From Anaspis maculata (Eukaryota; Arthropoda; Insecta; Coleoptera; Scraptiidae), in NCBI GenBank assembly GCA_949128115.1, contig OX421961.1, positions 127,289,050 through 127,353,049 on the forward strand: a stretch of DNA of 64,000 nucleotides. The letters are read 5' to 3'. Under the pieces are notes generated by a model. It worked only from the letters and a program-made list of their open reading frames with translations, made no database searches and was not told the DNA's origin. Shown piece by piece: positions 33,601 to 41,849 of this stretch. The stretch's first letter is position 1; each line of letters opens with the position of its first letter. A program made the position numbers and the translations under genes.

Positions 33601-35105
33601 GAACGGGTTTGTCGTGTTGTGGGTTGGGCGCCACTCGTCTTCGACGAGAAATGGGTTGGTGGTGGAGAACGGGAACGTCCAGTTCCGATTCTCGTGTTCC
33701 CTCAGGGTCGTGTCGGGTTCCTCCTGAACGACGGTTCGGGTAAGGCCCCACGTTGGGCTCGCCATGATGTCCAGACGGGCGTGGCGTGCTGGCACAAACG
33801 GCGTCGAGGTGTGGACCGGAGTAGCTGCCGGTGCCGGGGGAAGCGCTGGGTCTTCGATAGCGGGCGATGCCCGCTCGGCGGGTGGTTCTGGACGGTGGCC
33901 CCCGAGGGGGCCGGTGCTTTGGCCCTGAAAAGGGCCAATGGTTTCTTCTTGGAGGTCAGGTTCCATGGCTTCGGCGCTGCGAATGATGTCACTTTGGCTC
34001 TAGCGAAAAGGCGGCTTCGGTTAGGGAAGGACTGAACCCCGTTCACTATACAACACCGGCTTATATAGTGAACGGGCGACGAGGACTGGCTCCTCCCTCC
34101 GGCCAATCCGGTAACAATACCGAGGTGGAAAGGGTCTCATTCCAGCCAAGGAATTCAATATACTACCGAGGCACGCCGAGGTGAGATAGAATCCCGTAGG
34201 CTGTAATGACGCTTTACTCCGTGGTACCGTGATATGTATAGGACTTTATTCACAATGATCCAGTTTAAATGCAAATTGGCTTTATTCAAAGTTTTTCGCG
34301 TCAAACGTTTTTATCAGGTAGGCATAGGCAACCTTCTCAAACAACGCATCCATCAACACTCCGCGCTCCGCGATAGCTGTTCAGATCAGATCACCTCTCC
34401 TCATACGTCACTTTCGGCCCGTGGTCCGAAAGTGACATTATTCTCCAACCTGTAAGAAATCATTCACTTTCCAACTTTTTGAAAGTTGGGAATGTATCGA
34501 TTGCTAACTCATTGTGAATAAAATAAAATTCGCAACTGAGCACGAGGAGTGCGATTCTGTGAAAAATAGCATTCCATAAACGCTCTGTTATGTAAAAAAT
34601 CCTGTCGGCCATTGGCTGTTGCCTAGACGATAACAGCGTGTTAGAGCCTTTATGGAATGTAATTTTTCAGATAATTGCACCATAAATCATTATTTATATT
34701 TCATCGCTAGAAGCGGTCGCTATTCGCCTCGATAACATGCAACTTAATTATTCAACTTTCGTTCTAGGAGCCAACGTCCAAGGTGTAACCACGTACTCTC
34801 TTCACCCGGGCGTGATCATAACGGAGATAGGAAGGACCCTGGACGACGCTTTTTGTCCGGGCACCAAGTGGGTTTACAAAAATTTGGGAAAATGGTTCTT
34901 GAAAGACGCCAAACAAGGTGCTCAAACCACCATCCACTGTGCCATCGATCCCAAGTGTGCTGGTGAAAGTGGAAAGTTTTATCGTGAATGCGGCGTGTCG
35001 AGGATCGTACCCAGGGACATGTCGAGACCTGAAATTACCAGTAAATTGTGGGAAGAAAGTCTGGTGCTGGTGGGCCTGGAGAAGGACTACAACCCATTTT
35101 TATGA
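21615..35105 (+). CDS. Short-chain dehydrogenase, RDH11/12/13-like (copy B)
   Basis: Paralogue of copy A with identical splice phases and equal lengths for exons 2 and 3. Exons: 21615-21804, 21881-22243, 22309-22431, 34768-35105 (1014 nt, 337 aa). Motifs: TGCNTGIG at residues 46-53, NNAG 129-132, NHLGH, VSS, and YGQSK (Tyr206, Lys210). All catalytic residues are kept. The start at 21615 is the first in-frame ATG after a TAA and gives a 24-residue hydrophobic-leaning extension that could be a membrane anchor. The ATG at 21687 aligns with the start of copy A and is the alternative. Intron 3 is 12,336 bp (49 bp in copy A) and contains a gypsy retrotransposon on the opposite strand plus several DNA elements. 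Donor GTGAGT and acceptor TTCTAG are canonical, so splicing may still work. The protein would be cytosolic or membrane-associated, using NADP(H) to reduce or oxidise retinoid or lipid carbonyls. Confidence 0.85.
22630..23300 (+). repeat. Truncated copy of CAGGG-type palindromic family
   Basis: Begins CAGGGAGTCTCAAAAGT after TA. It shares the CCGAGTCCAGAGCGAT and AGAACACG blocks with 37617 onward, and GATTTTGGGAAAC... with the inner arm. The right end instead runs into a repeat shared with 45270-45385 (TGCATGATTACAATACTTT). Confidence 0.6.
23766..25611. mobile_element. TA-flanked palindromic element, 1.85 kb
   Basis: Left end CAGGGTGTTCCGTGATCTAT, right end inverted, TA at 23764-23765 and 25612-25613. 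Arms of about 400 bp mirror each other (for example CAACACTGGATAGAGGACTC). The centre (about 24200-25200) is unique and carries no recognised ORF. Confidence 0.75.
26112..26395 (+). pseudogene. PIF/Harbinger nuclease N-terminal fragment, broken by a palindrome
   Basis: Two frames together give the usual order of this family's N-terminus: an acidic Ser/Asp run, [16 protein letters not shown], then in another frame [20 protein letters not shown] followed by YRMNKK and KVKPLF. The frame change falls exactly in the palindrome at 26170-26240. The catalytic DDE part is absent. It is a relic of a transposon gene. Confidence 0.7.
26170..26240. repeat. Perfect 33-bp inverted repeat with 5-nt loop
   Basis: Positions 26170-26202 and 26208-26240 are exact reverse complements around ACGCA. 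It sits inside the Harbinger reading frame. Subtracting the 38 bases 26203-26240 would bring the two halves into one frame. Confidence 0.95.
27764..27857. repeat. Hairpin GCGTAAAGC...GCTTTACGC
   Basis: Arms of about 22 bp (GCGTAAAGC GACTGTTTTAGGCCC and its complement) surround a spacer with its own CCCGAGCATAGCGAGGG mini-hairpin. Confidence 0.7.
28706..28746. repeat. Perfect 17-bp hairpin AGCCCGAGGGCGTAAAA
   Basis: 28706-28722 and 28730-28746 are exact reverse complements with a 7-nt loop. A weaker hairpin (GAGCC...GGCTC) follows directly. It shares the GCGTAAA/CCCGAG style with 27764-27857. Confidence 0.9.
28827..29178 (-). repeat. 3' LTR of the gypsy element
   Basis: 352 bp, same as the other LTR except two transitions (near 29065 and 29160). 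Bounded outside by ATAC. Confidence 0.97.
29179..29195 (-). other. Polypurine-tract region
   Basis: On the minus strand the bases just before the 3' LTR read AGAGAACCGGGTGG, purine-rich but not a pure tract. This is where plus-strand priming is expected. Confidence 0.45.
29218..32850 (-). CDS. Gypsy pro-pol: protease, RT, RNase H, integrase (frame-disturbed at its start)
   Basis: Order on the minus strand: five 21-residue repeats (32478-32781), aspartic protease with LLDTGCGSN (near 32376), reverse transcriptase with the YLDD active site (31438-31449), RNase H with TDASALGMG, integrase with His/Cys finger (...CVICS), a D-D-E core including IADNGT and [11 protein letters not shown], and a C-terminal GPY/F-like WSGPHDIV module. 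It ends with an acidic tail and TAG at 29218. No ATG exists: the protein is expected as a Gag-Pol fusion by -1 frameshifting at 32845-32851. From 32608 to the end the frame is open for 1062+ codons, but the frame entered by the frameshift differs because the third repeat lacks 11 bp. All enzymatic motifs look intact, so only the fusion is broken in this copy. Element pol lengths of about 1100 residues are normal for the family. Confidence 0.93.
32478..32781 (-). repeat. Coding minisatellite, five 63-bp units (one with 11-bp deletion)
   Basis: Units at 32478-32540, 32541-32603, 32604-32655, 32656-32718, 32719-32781. Units 1, 3, 5 and units 2, 4 form two subtypes, so the higher-order period is 126 bp. 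Unit 3 is 52 bp because CCGGAGGCTGG is missing after 32608. It encodes a Pro/Ser/Gln-rich linker. Confidence 0.9.
32803..32851 (-). promoter_or_regulatory. -1 ribosomal frameshift signal (slippery heptamer + hairpin)
   Basis: Minus-strand order: slippery A AAA AAC (32851-32845) aligned to the gag frame, immediately followed by tandem stops TAG TAG. An 8-nt spacer (32844-32837) follows, then a 12-bp stem (32836-32825 with 32814-32803, one G-U pair) closed by a 10-nt loop. This matches the known architecture of retroviral gag-pro/pol frameshift sites. Slipping back one base enters the frame that continues open as KKLVADRG. Confidence 0.9.
32842..33966 (-). CDS. Gypsy gag-like protein
   Basis: 374 aa ending at TAG 32842-32844. 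The ATG at 33966 lies inside the 5' LTR, so the first 67 residues (Pro-rich, starting MEPDLQEE) are LTR-encoded. A second in-frame ATG at 33763-33765 is created exactly at the LTR/primer-site junction and begins MASPTWGL. The central part ([20 protein letters not shown], then helices typical of the retrotransposon gag capsid domain, PF03732-like) precedes a single zinc knuckle [13 protein letters not shown], pattern CX2CX3HX4C, one residue shorter than the classic spacing. The role is particle assembly and RNA binding. The frameshift site overlaps the last two codons. Confidence 0.9.
   Translation of the reverse strand: MEPDLQEETIGPFQGQSTGPLGGHRPEPPAERASPAIEDPALPPAPAATPVHTSTPFVPARHARLDIMASPTWGLTRTVVQEEPDTTLREHENRNWTFPFSTTNPFLVEDEWRPTHNTTNPFLDQPPAAQPCNVAIPAEVLRLLVCNAQPRRFTATFAGEPMEDPESFLRELAAHFRDSGITQDRDQRQAAIGALRHDAAKWAEPYRNLAVSFPTFVRRFRQRFDNPALRNELIAQLYSTRQSPNEPAAIFITRKQLLYARLQPHTPEATIVEAITGLLLADLRAFLLGKDIRDVESLVTLASSLEACIQARPRHPMAATPRPPTRQASVAATPARQSIAPAPVAGRDPRGPPTPCPRCQGDHWMRDCHQPPKN
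33745..33764 (-). promoter_or_regulatory. Primer-binding site, tRNA-Lys type with a 2-nt bulge
   Basis: Directly adjacent to the 5' LTR. The plus-strand text GCCCCACGTTGGGCTCGCCA equals the 3' end of eukaryotic tRNA-Lys(CUU) except for an extra TC before GCCA. The PBS is also translated as part of gag. Confidence 0.75.
33765..34116 (-). repeat. 5' LTR of the gypsy element
   Basis: TG...CA ends, 352 bp. Short U3 (about 83 bp), then R/U5 carrying the first gag codons. Confidence 0.97.
34031..34067 (-). promoter_or_regulatory. LTR core promoter: TATATAA and TCAGT initiator
   Basis: TATATAA at 34067-34061 and arthropod initiator TCAGT at 34035-34031 are 34 bp apart (first T of the TATA box to initiator A), the usual spacing. 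Predicted start near 34033, 67 nt before the first gag ATG. A 10-bp perfect inverted repeat (GTTCACTATA / TATAGTGAAC, 34041-34073) brackets the region. Confidence 0.7.
34117..34767. other. Remainder of intron 3 of dehydrogenase B
   Basis: It holds the second ATAC target copy, a short MITE at 34550-34679 and the acceptor TTCTAG before 34768. Confidence 0.5.
34550..34679 (+). repeat. MITE, short member (130 bp)
   Basis: Ends TGCGATTCTGTGAAAAATAG and, inverted, TTTTTCAGATAATTGCA; subterminal TTCCATAAA/TTTATGGAA. It is an internally shortened relative of 10423-10942. Confidence 0.65.
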
Positions 35106-35674
35106 CCGATTTGTAATATGATTTTTTCTTAAAGTAGGTATCAGTTTTTCTTGTTATTTATTTAATGTTGTTATTTTAGTATTGTAATTACGATTGAGCT
35201 TGTCAGAATAATCACAAGAGGATTTACCTTCAGGCGCTCGGAAAAAATCTCATTACACACTCATGACACGGGTTCTTAATGTGTTGGCTATACCTAGAAA
35301 ATAACAGTTTGATGATTTACGAGGTCATACCTATGTGTGTGTGTAAAGTGAGCAAAAAGTATTGACGTGCATAATTTTTTTGGCAAGCACACATTATTTG
35401 ATAGATAGGGTACCTACCTAGGAGTACCTACCTACTCGAAACTGATCGTGGAATTTCCGACTAGAAAAATAACTACTTTTTCACAATACGGCAATACCCT
35501 GGGTCCACCTGTGAATGGAATATTTCGAAATTTCTTGTATGTGTTCAGTAGGATATTCGGATACGTCAAGAGATGCAGAATGGATCGAATTACATTCACA
35601 AACAAAAAAAGTTGTCCAAAAGTTCAAGGACGAATACCCAATGTGTCGAGCATCTAAGAAAAATCAAGGATATC
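35106..35674. other. No gene identified; 3' flank of dehydrogenase B
   Basis: AT-rich 3' flank with a GTAGGTACCTA-type microsatellite near 35409-35434. A short open frame at about 35550-35674 (DAEWIELHSQTKK...) looks like coding relic, interrupted by the hAT-type insertion that follows. Confidence 0.4.
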
Positions 35675-35682
35675 TTTCACCA

Positions 35683-36430
35683 CAGGGCCGGCAACTTTGG
35701 ATTTGAACGTGTGGTGCTGACTATTGAATATTTCAGAAAAAAGGACTGAGAGGGGGGTATCAGCGTCGCAGGCGATTTTTTTTTAAGTTTAGAAGTCTGA
35801 ACTTGAAGAAAAAAACTATTCAGGCGCACGTCAATCACGTCATATTTGAATAAAATATACTATAGGTACAGGCTGGCCCAAAATAAAGTAGCCAAACGCA
35901 TATGGGAGATAGCCCGGAAGAAATTAGAGGCCCCTACAATCCCTACATATTTTTTTCGAAAATCGAATTTCTTTTTATTTAACTTTTTATTAGTTCTACT
36001 ACTGGTTGGAATCAAGTTAAATTGTGCCAATAAGTGGGGAACCATTCTAAACAAGTCTCTGGCTATTTTCAGCCAAATACTTCGACCCGTTCATAAATTA
36101 TTCATGAAAACCCAATAAAAAAGTAAAATTTGGATGAGCTGTATCTCGCTTAATATTGAGCTCTCGCAAAAAATAATATAGAGGTCGTTCAGTGTCTTCT
36201 GGCCTTCCATAGGCCGTTGGCTACTTTATTCTGGGAAACCTGTATGATATAGGGGTAATAATACATAAATAAAACTTTCAAAGTTCAACAAAAATTCTCG
36301 AAATTGGTAAATTGGAGTGCTATGGCGCTAATTTCAATTTTTTCTTTTTCAACATGTGGTGCTCAGCACCACCTCTTCGGATTACGTGTGGTGCTCGAGC
36401 ACGTCAGCACCACTATTGTTGCTGGCCCTG
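35683..36430. mobile_element. hAT-type non-autonomous element with 8-bp target duplication
   Basis: Ends CAGGGCCGGCAAC / GTTGCTGGCCCTG; TTTCACCA occurs directly outside both ends (35675-35682 and 36431-36438). GTGGTGCTGA repeats are subterminal. A smaller TA-flanked MITE sits inside. Confidence 0.85.
35869..36242. mobile_element. TA-flanked MITE nested in the hAT element
   Basis: CAGGCTGGCCCAAAATAAAG on the left, inverted on the right as CTTTATTCTGGGAAACCTG, with TA at 35867-35868 and 36243-36244. 374 bp. Confidence 0.8.
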
Positions 36431-36438
36431 TTTCACCA

Positions 36439-37616
36439 GCAATTCCTAAGAAATAATGAAAGAATTTAGAATTCCGATTTCGAAATATGAGTTTGAGAGA
36501 GCTACTTCTGAAATAAAAGAAAACATAACATTTTTATGTAAGGGAGATCATGCTATTGGTTATGAAATTTTCAAAAAATTTCGGTCTGTTTTTTCTAATT
36601 TGTTATTTAAATATTCTCCCCTCAGAAGAAGTCGCATGACAAATTTTATTTTTTTATTTTCGTAAATAGACTTCAAAAACCGATTTTCGTAATCCACTTT
36701 TTCAGTCAGATCAGAAGATATGTCACACAACACAACCCCCTCAGTATTTCAGCTATTATTTTGACATTTCACGCCGGGACATTGTTTGCCATGGCCAATC
36801 TGATGGTAGACCTTTTTTTCCAAGTTACCAATTCCAAGAGATGCTGAATGCTGATATAGGTAGCTTAAATGAATTACGAAGTTATGAATTATTTTTTGAA
36901 ATATTCTCGAGATCTGAGCTTTTGGTTTTATTGAGATATGTCAGGAAAATGTATCTTGGACATCTTTGAATATTCGAGAATAGAGATGAGCTATGATAGC
37001 TATGAGCTAAATATTTGACAGTGTGAGTGTGATGTATCATGGTTGTGAATATACATCGAGAGAGACTGACGAAAAACAGAGAATCTATAAAACTAATCAA
37101 AATGATTAACATGAAGAAAACTTGAAAATAAATTGTTATTTTATGCACATCTTATATGTTTTCTTTCATGCAGCCATATCATGGACCTCTTGATCAAACT
37201 GGACTGCTAATAGTCAGATGCAATGTGAATGACTTCCCAATGGGTCTCCAGGAAAGTACTTAGCCTAGACCTTGGACCGCCATTGTGTTTCCTGAAGTTT
37301 TCATTAGAAGTGGCCGTCAGTAGTGAGAGGAATGCCAACCTGTCAGAGTTATACTTTCCCAGTGGTTTTCAAACGTTCGTATTGCGATACATTTTTCTGG
37401 GTGATGAAACCATTCAACTGTTTATTATAATGTATAAATGTATCTTCACACACAGGAGGACTGAACTATAAAGTGACCCTGAGAACTCTTCCAAGTATGT
37501 GTTAACCCGCGGTCGAAATACTTGAAACAGCGGGCATTGGTAGTCATCCTAGTGGAGAAACGGGTTACATTCCTTGTTCGTTGTACAATTTACTATTTCT
37601 TGTTGATATACTTATA
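36439..37616. other. No gene identified
   Basis: A short frame at 36456-36665 reads on from the pre-insertion coding relic but has no recognised domain. Otherwise AT-rich. Confidence 0.35.
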
Positions 37617-38294
37617 CAGGGTGTGTCAAAAATTTCGCATTCCGAGTCCAGAGCGATATATGGAATCCACTCAAGAACACGAGAAAAGTATCTTGAAAAA
37701 AATAATAATGAAGTTCATTTTTCAACTCATTTTTTGAGATAGGGGATGGGGGGGGGGTCAACAGATAGGACTTCGCCCGACTCTACTACCATTACTTGAA
37801 GTGATTCTGAGGACCTGTTTGTGACAGACTGAACAGTAAAAATTATTAGGTGACCAATAGATGTGCAGTGAATTTCTGTTTACGATACAGGGTGACTCAT
37901 AAGTCACAAAAATTCAGTTTTCTTCAATCATGTCTGTAAAATATTTCATTGGTTCATAAAATAATCTAGAACATTCGACTCATTACATTTCCACTGAAAA
38001 ATTTTTAGCGGCGTTTTTAAGAAAAAATGAAATTTTGAGATTTATGAATCACCCTGTATATTAAATAGAAGTTTGGTGCACACCCGGTGGTTGATAATTT
38101 TTACTGATTGGTCCATCACAAACAGTTCCCCAAAATCACATCGACTTTAAGCAAACAGAGGGGACCGAAGTTCCACTCTTTTATCCCCCATATCTTCAAA
38201 AATAAATGTCACTAATTTTTTTCAACATTTTTTTAGTGTTCTAGAGTGGATTCCATATTGCCCTGGACTCGGAATGCGATATTTTTGAGACACT
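37617..38294. mobile_element. CAGGGTG-type palindromic element
   Basis: Left end after TA is CAGGGTGTGTCAAAAATTTC. The right arm mirrors it with CGGAATGCGATATTTTTGAG, but the last bases are eroded. Blocks CCGAGTCCAGAGCGATAT and AGAACACG are shared with 22630 and 38724. Confidence 0.7.
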
Positions 38295-39440
38295 AGATAA
38301 TAACTAAAAACCTTACCTTATTGGCACTTTCTGTAGTCGGCGGCGGTGCAATAAGCCGACTGTAACAAAAAAAAGATGTTAACAAATAAAGAAATACTCA
38401 ACAGGAGTTATGTTTTTCTTCTTTCTTGACGTTACACTGGGCATGAAAATTTTTGACACAATTATTTCGGATTTTTTGCATGGCGTTAGTTTCTAGTTTG
38501 TTCTAAATATATGGAGCTCTTCTTCAAGAATGTAAAAAATCGAGTTGGTATGTCACATCCAGAGAGACATCAAATAGTGACATTCTAATGATTATTCAAT
38601 ACGCTTTAGTTGTTTCAAGTACTCAGGACAGTGAAATGGGCCGAAGCTACCCGCGTTAAGCTATCGATAAAAAGTGAAAAAAAAAAACACATAGCAACTG
38701 ATAAAATTGCACTAGTACCTGTACAGGATGTCTCACAAATAGGTATCGCATTCTGAGTCAAGAGCAATATACGGAATCTACTCTAGAACACGAAAAAAAA
38801 TATAAAAAAATAATTATACTTATTTTAGAAGATATGGGGGGTCGAGGGGTGGGAATTCGCTGCCCTCTAACGGCTCGATACCAAGTTGGGGCTGAGACCG
38901 CCGTAAGTGCGGTTACTATAGCAACGGCCAATCAGACTGCTCTATTTGGCAAGTTACGCCGTCCCAACTTTTGCGCCTGCAACTTGGTATCGAGCCCTAA
39001 GTTCGATATTCAAAGTGGTTTTGGGTAACTATTTGTCATTAAAGAATCACCAAAAATTATCTAGGTATAGACAATACAAATAGAGAAGACCATATGTTAT
39101 CACCACCGTCGTCACGGTTATTGGGGCATCAAAAATCAGTCAACCTTTTTTTGAATGATGGACTCACCTGGTTCCTACGCAACCGTAAAAATCTGTGACG
39201 ACATGTGTCTTTTCTATTTGTATTGTCTATACCTACCACTACTCGGTACAGACAACTTTCATGAATATTTCCGAGAATATTTCTTTCATTCAAATCTAAA
39301 TCTAGCAATAATAATAAATCGGTGTAGGTATTGGCGAAAACAGGTATGTACAACAACTTCAAATTACGGTAAGTTCCAAGCCAGCTCGCCGGCCACCCGA
39401 GAAAACAGTTTTGACATATTTTTTGTCAGTTTTGATTTGC
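38295..39440. other. Repeat-rich, no gene identified
   Basis: It holds a partial third copy of the CAGGGTG-type family from about 38724 and an inverted-repeat MITE at 38872-38996. A hairpin of about 28-bp arms at 39062-39090 / 39207-39236 (AGGTATAGACAATACAAATA) is also present. Confidence 0.6.
38872..38996. repeat. 125-bp inverted-repeat MITE
   Basis: Ends GGCTCGATACCAAGTTG / CAACTTGGTATCGAGCC, perfect 17-bp inversion. Confidence 0.8.
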
Positions 39441-39461
39441 ATTGCAGTCAGGGCCGGATTA

Positions 39462-40102
39462 ATAGTCCAAGAGCTGGCGACAAAAAAAAGTGCAACAGTT
39501 TTCTAAAGGCTGAAACTCTGGAATATGTTAGATTACTCAATTACATCCATGAAATAAATAGTCAGACACCGGTTCATTAGAACCTGCTCAATCGGCAGCC
39601 AAAAGAAGTCCGAAATGCCCGAACATGGCCCGAACGGACAGTTCTGACAACGCACAGCATTGTTGTCTGACGCACAGCTCTGTTGTCTGATGCAAATATA
39701 TCAGCAGTTGCATCTGTTGTCCGAGTTACGGTTCAAATGAATCGCCCGTAGCGAAATTCAGATTTGGGAAAAAATCAGAGAAGCCTTGCGTAATGGAACC
39801 ATCTAATCCATGCATCTAATGAAGAGATGTAAGTACCTAGGTGTGGTCATAGCCGTAACTCAGACAACAGCTGACAGCTGTGGGTCAGACAACAGAGCTG
39901 TGCGTCAGATAACAAAGCTGTGCGTTGTCAGAACTGTCCGTTCAGGCATTTCGGACTTTTTTTGGCTGCCGATTGAGCAGGTTCTAATGGACCGGTGTCT
40001 GACTGTTTATTACATGGATGTAATTGAGTAATCTAACATATTCCAGAGTTTCAGCCTTTAGAAAACTGTTGCACTTTTTTTTGTTGCCAGCTCTCCGACT
40101 AT
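39462..40102. repeat. Palindrome nested in the hAT element
   Basis: ATAGTCCAAGAGCTGGC on the left mirrors GCCAGCTCTCCGACTAT on the right. Arms of about 310 bp meet near 39780 (CAGACAACAGAGCTGTGCGT and complement). The ORFs at 39155-39580 and 39810-40031 read these arms. Confidence 0.85.
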
Positions 40103-41113
40103 AACCAATAGGCGAAATAGGCAACTGCCTAGGGGCGCCACCGAACCAAGAGGCAAAGGGGGCGCTTTACGATTCAGTTTTCAAAAAATTATACCGGAAC
40201 TAATTATTAATTTCACAACTGAACTCTGAAGGGCCTCACAAATTGGAAGATTTTCAATTTTATACAGATAGCAGAAGCATGGCGCACTATATAGCAGGGA
40301 TCAGTATAAAATCAATCAACTATCAACTTGTGTTGTAATCTGGGTAAGCAGCATCGGTAGGTACCTAGAGTATTATTATATGTAGTTCGAAAAAAGTCCC
40401 GTACGCTTCTCGCTTCATTTTTGAGTGATGCAATATGCCCTTTGGCACACATACGTCCTTAGAACCTGTCTGGACAATTCTGTTCATCCCCGCAAGCAGA
40501 ATTTTAGTTGAGATCCTGTACACAGGTGAAGAGAATAAGGAAAACATAAAGAAATGCATCTTTTGAACTGACAAAGGTAGAGTATTGCAGGGCATATGTC
40601 ATATGATGCGCAACTTGATGATTGTTGAGGTACATCAAACCATTTTCAAATATTGCTAACCGTTTTCGAGATATTCTGAAAAAACTGAGATCTGTCAAAA
40701 AAAACATCATCTCCATTAAATTGCCTATTATTTTTGAAGATATCGGAGAGGAATTTGGTATTTGTCTGATAAGAGACGTCAGAAATAAATAACAATTGCA
40801 GTATTGTCTAGGCCTACTATTTTCTTAAATAGGACAGTCAACTTTTTTTTTATGTCGCCATCTTGGTTTGTGATTATCAAGCTGATGACCAGAAAAGTGA
40901 CTGATAGTTGTTATTAGCCGAGTACCATGTCATCACTCCATCAAGTGAATGATCACCTTGGATCTTACCATCTTTGCTAAAAGAAAGATGACGCACTGAT
41001 TTCATTCAGTTCCTCAGAACTAGAGGACCTACTGCTAACCATCGAGCCATGCAAGTAATTGAACACTGCGATTATGATCTTAGTAGATAAGTAGCTGAAG
41101 CGTATACTACCGT

Positions 41114-41231
41114 GTATGATCAAAAACTTGCCTCCTCTAGGCAGGCCGTGGCCTGGCCAAAATCAGCCTCGTTTGCCTGCCAATAGCCAGACCACAGCCT
41201 ACCTAGAGGAGAAAAGTTCTTGATCATACAG
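41114..41231. repeat. Inverted repeat, arms about 45 bp
   Basis: GTATGATCAAAAACTTGCCTCCTCTAGGCAGGC-type left arm (41115 onward) mirrors CTACCTAGAGGAGAAAAGTTC on the right. It lies inside the hAT element. Confidence 0.7.
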
Positions 41232-41452
41232 TACTATGTTGAAAATTATATTTTTTTTTCGAAAAAAGAAAAAATGCACTACCAAAAAATCACGTTCGAT
41301 AGAAAATTTTTGAGGATTGAAGGGGGCTTGGGGCACAGCAGGCCCGCGCCAAAAATTGGTTCCGGGGGGCTGCTGCCCAAACGTCAGGTAAGGGGCGCTG
41401 TACAATTTTTGCCTAGGGGCGCCAGCGAGCTTAATCCGGCCCTGATTGCAGT

Positions 41453-41849
41453 AAGGACAATAAGGACATCTTCAATTTTTTTCATGACGTGATATGCAGG
41501 GTGGAACCGGGCGACAACGCAATGCCTGTGCCAAACGACGAGGACAAGTGACGAGGCCCAGCTGGCCAGAACAATGAGTCAAAGAGGTATCAAATCAGAG
41601 TGTTGGAAGCAGCAAATCATGAAACGTTACCTGTTATGTACCTGTTACGACGATCTGATGAGCGATGAAATAGCATTCAATTTAGGGATCTCTTGCCTCT
41701 TATTTAGTTGGATTGTCCGATCTAAATGCTCCTGCACTGAAGAGCCCCCAGCATAGGGGAAACACGTTTTTGTGGAGTTCTGGTCGTTGTGGTGGTCCTG
41801 TTCATCAAAAACTGTTGGGTTCACTTTGGCCCTAAATAGTATGGGGGCA
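41453..41849. other. No gene identified
   Basis: A short ORF at 41574-41756 has no recognised domain. Confidence 0.4.

Larger units (their letters stand above)
28827..34116 (-). mobile_element. Ty3/gypsy LTR retrotransposon, nearly intact
   Basis: Complete element of 5290 bp on the minus strand with 352-bp LTRs (33765-34116 and 28827-29178) that differ at only two sites and begin/end TG...CA. Target duplication ATAC flanks it (28823-28826, 34117-34120). It carries a primer site, gag, a -1 frameshift signal, then protease, RT, RNase H and integrase. There is no envelope and no chromodomain. It lies in intron 3 of dehydrogenase B, antisense to that gene. Its GC-rich sequence contrasts with the AT-rich host. 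One 11-bp deletion disturbs the gag-pol frame. Confidence 0.97.
39449..41444. mobile_element. hAT element, non-autonomous, 8-bp target duplication
   Basis: Ends CAGGGCCGGATTAA / TTAATCCGGCCCTG; ATTGCAGT directly outside both ends (39441-39448, 41445-41452). CCTAGGGGCGCC lies just inside both ends. No transposase frame is seen. A 641-bp palindrome near the left end is a later insertion. Confidence 0.9.

Noticed and set aside
34768..35105. Last exon of dehydrogenase B as a separate decayed gene
   Set aside because: Phase, acceptor and alignment to copy A join it exactly to the exons at 21.6-22.4 kb, so one gene with a long intron is simpler.
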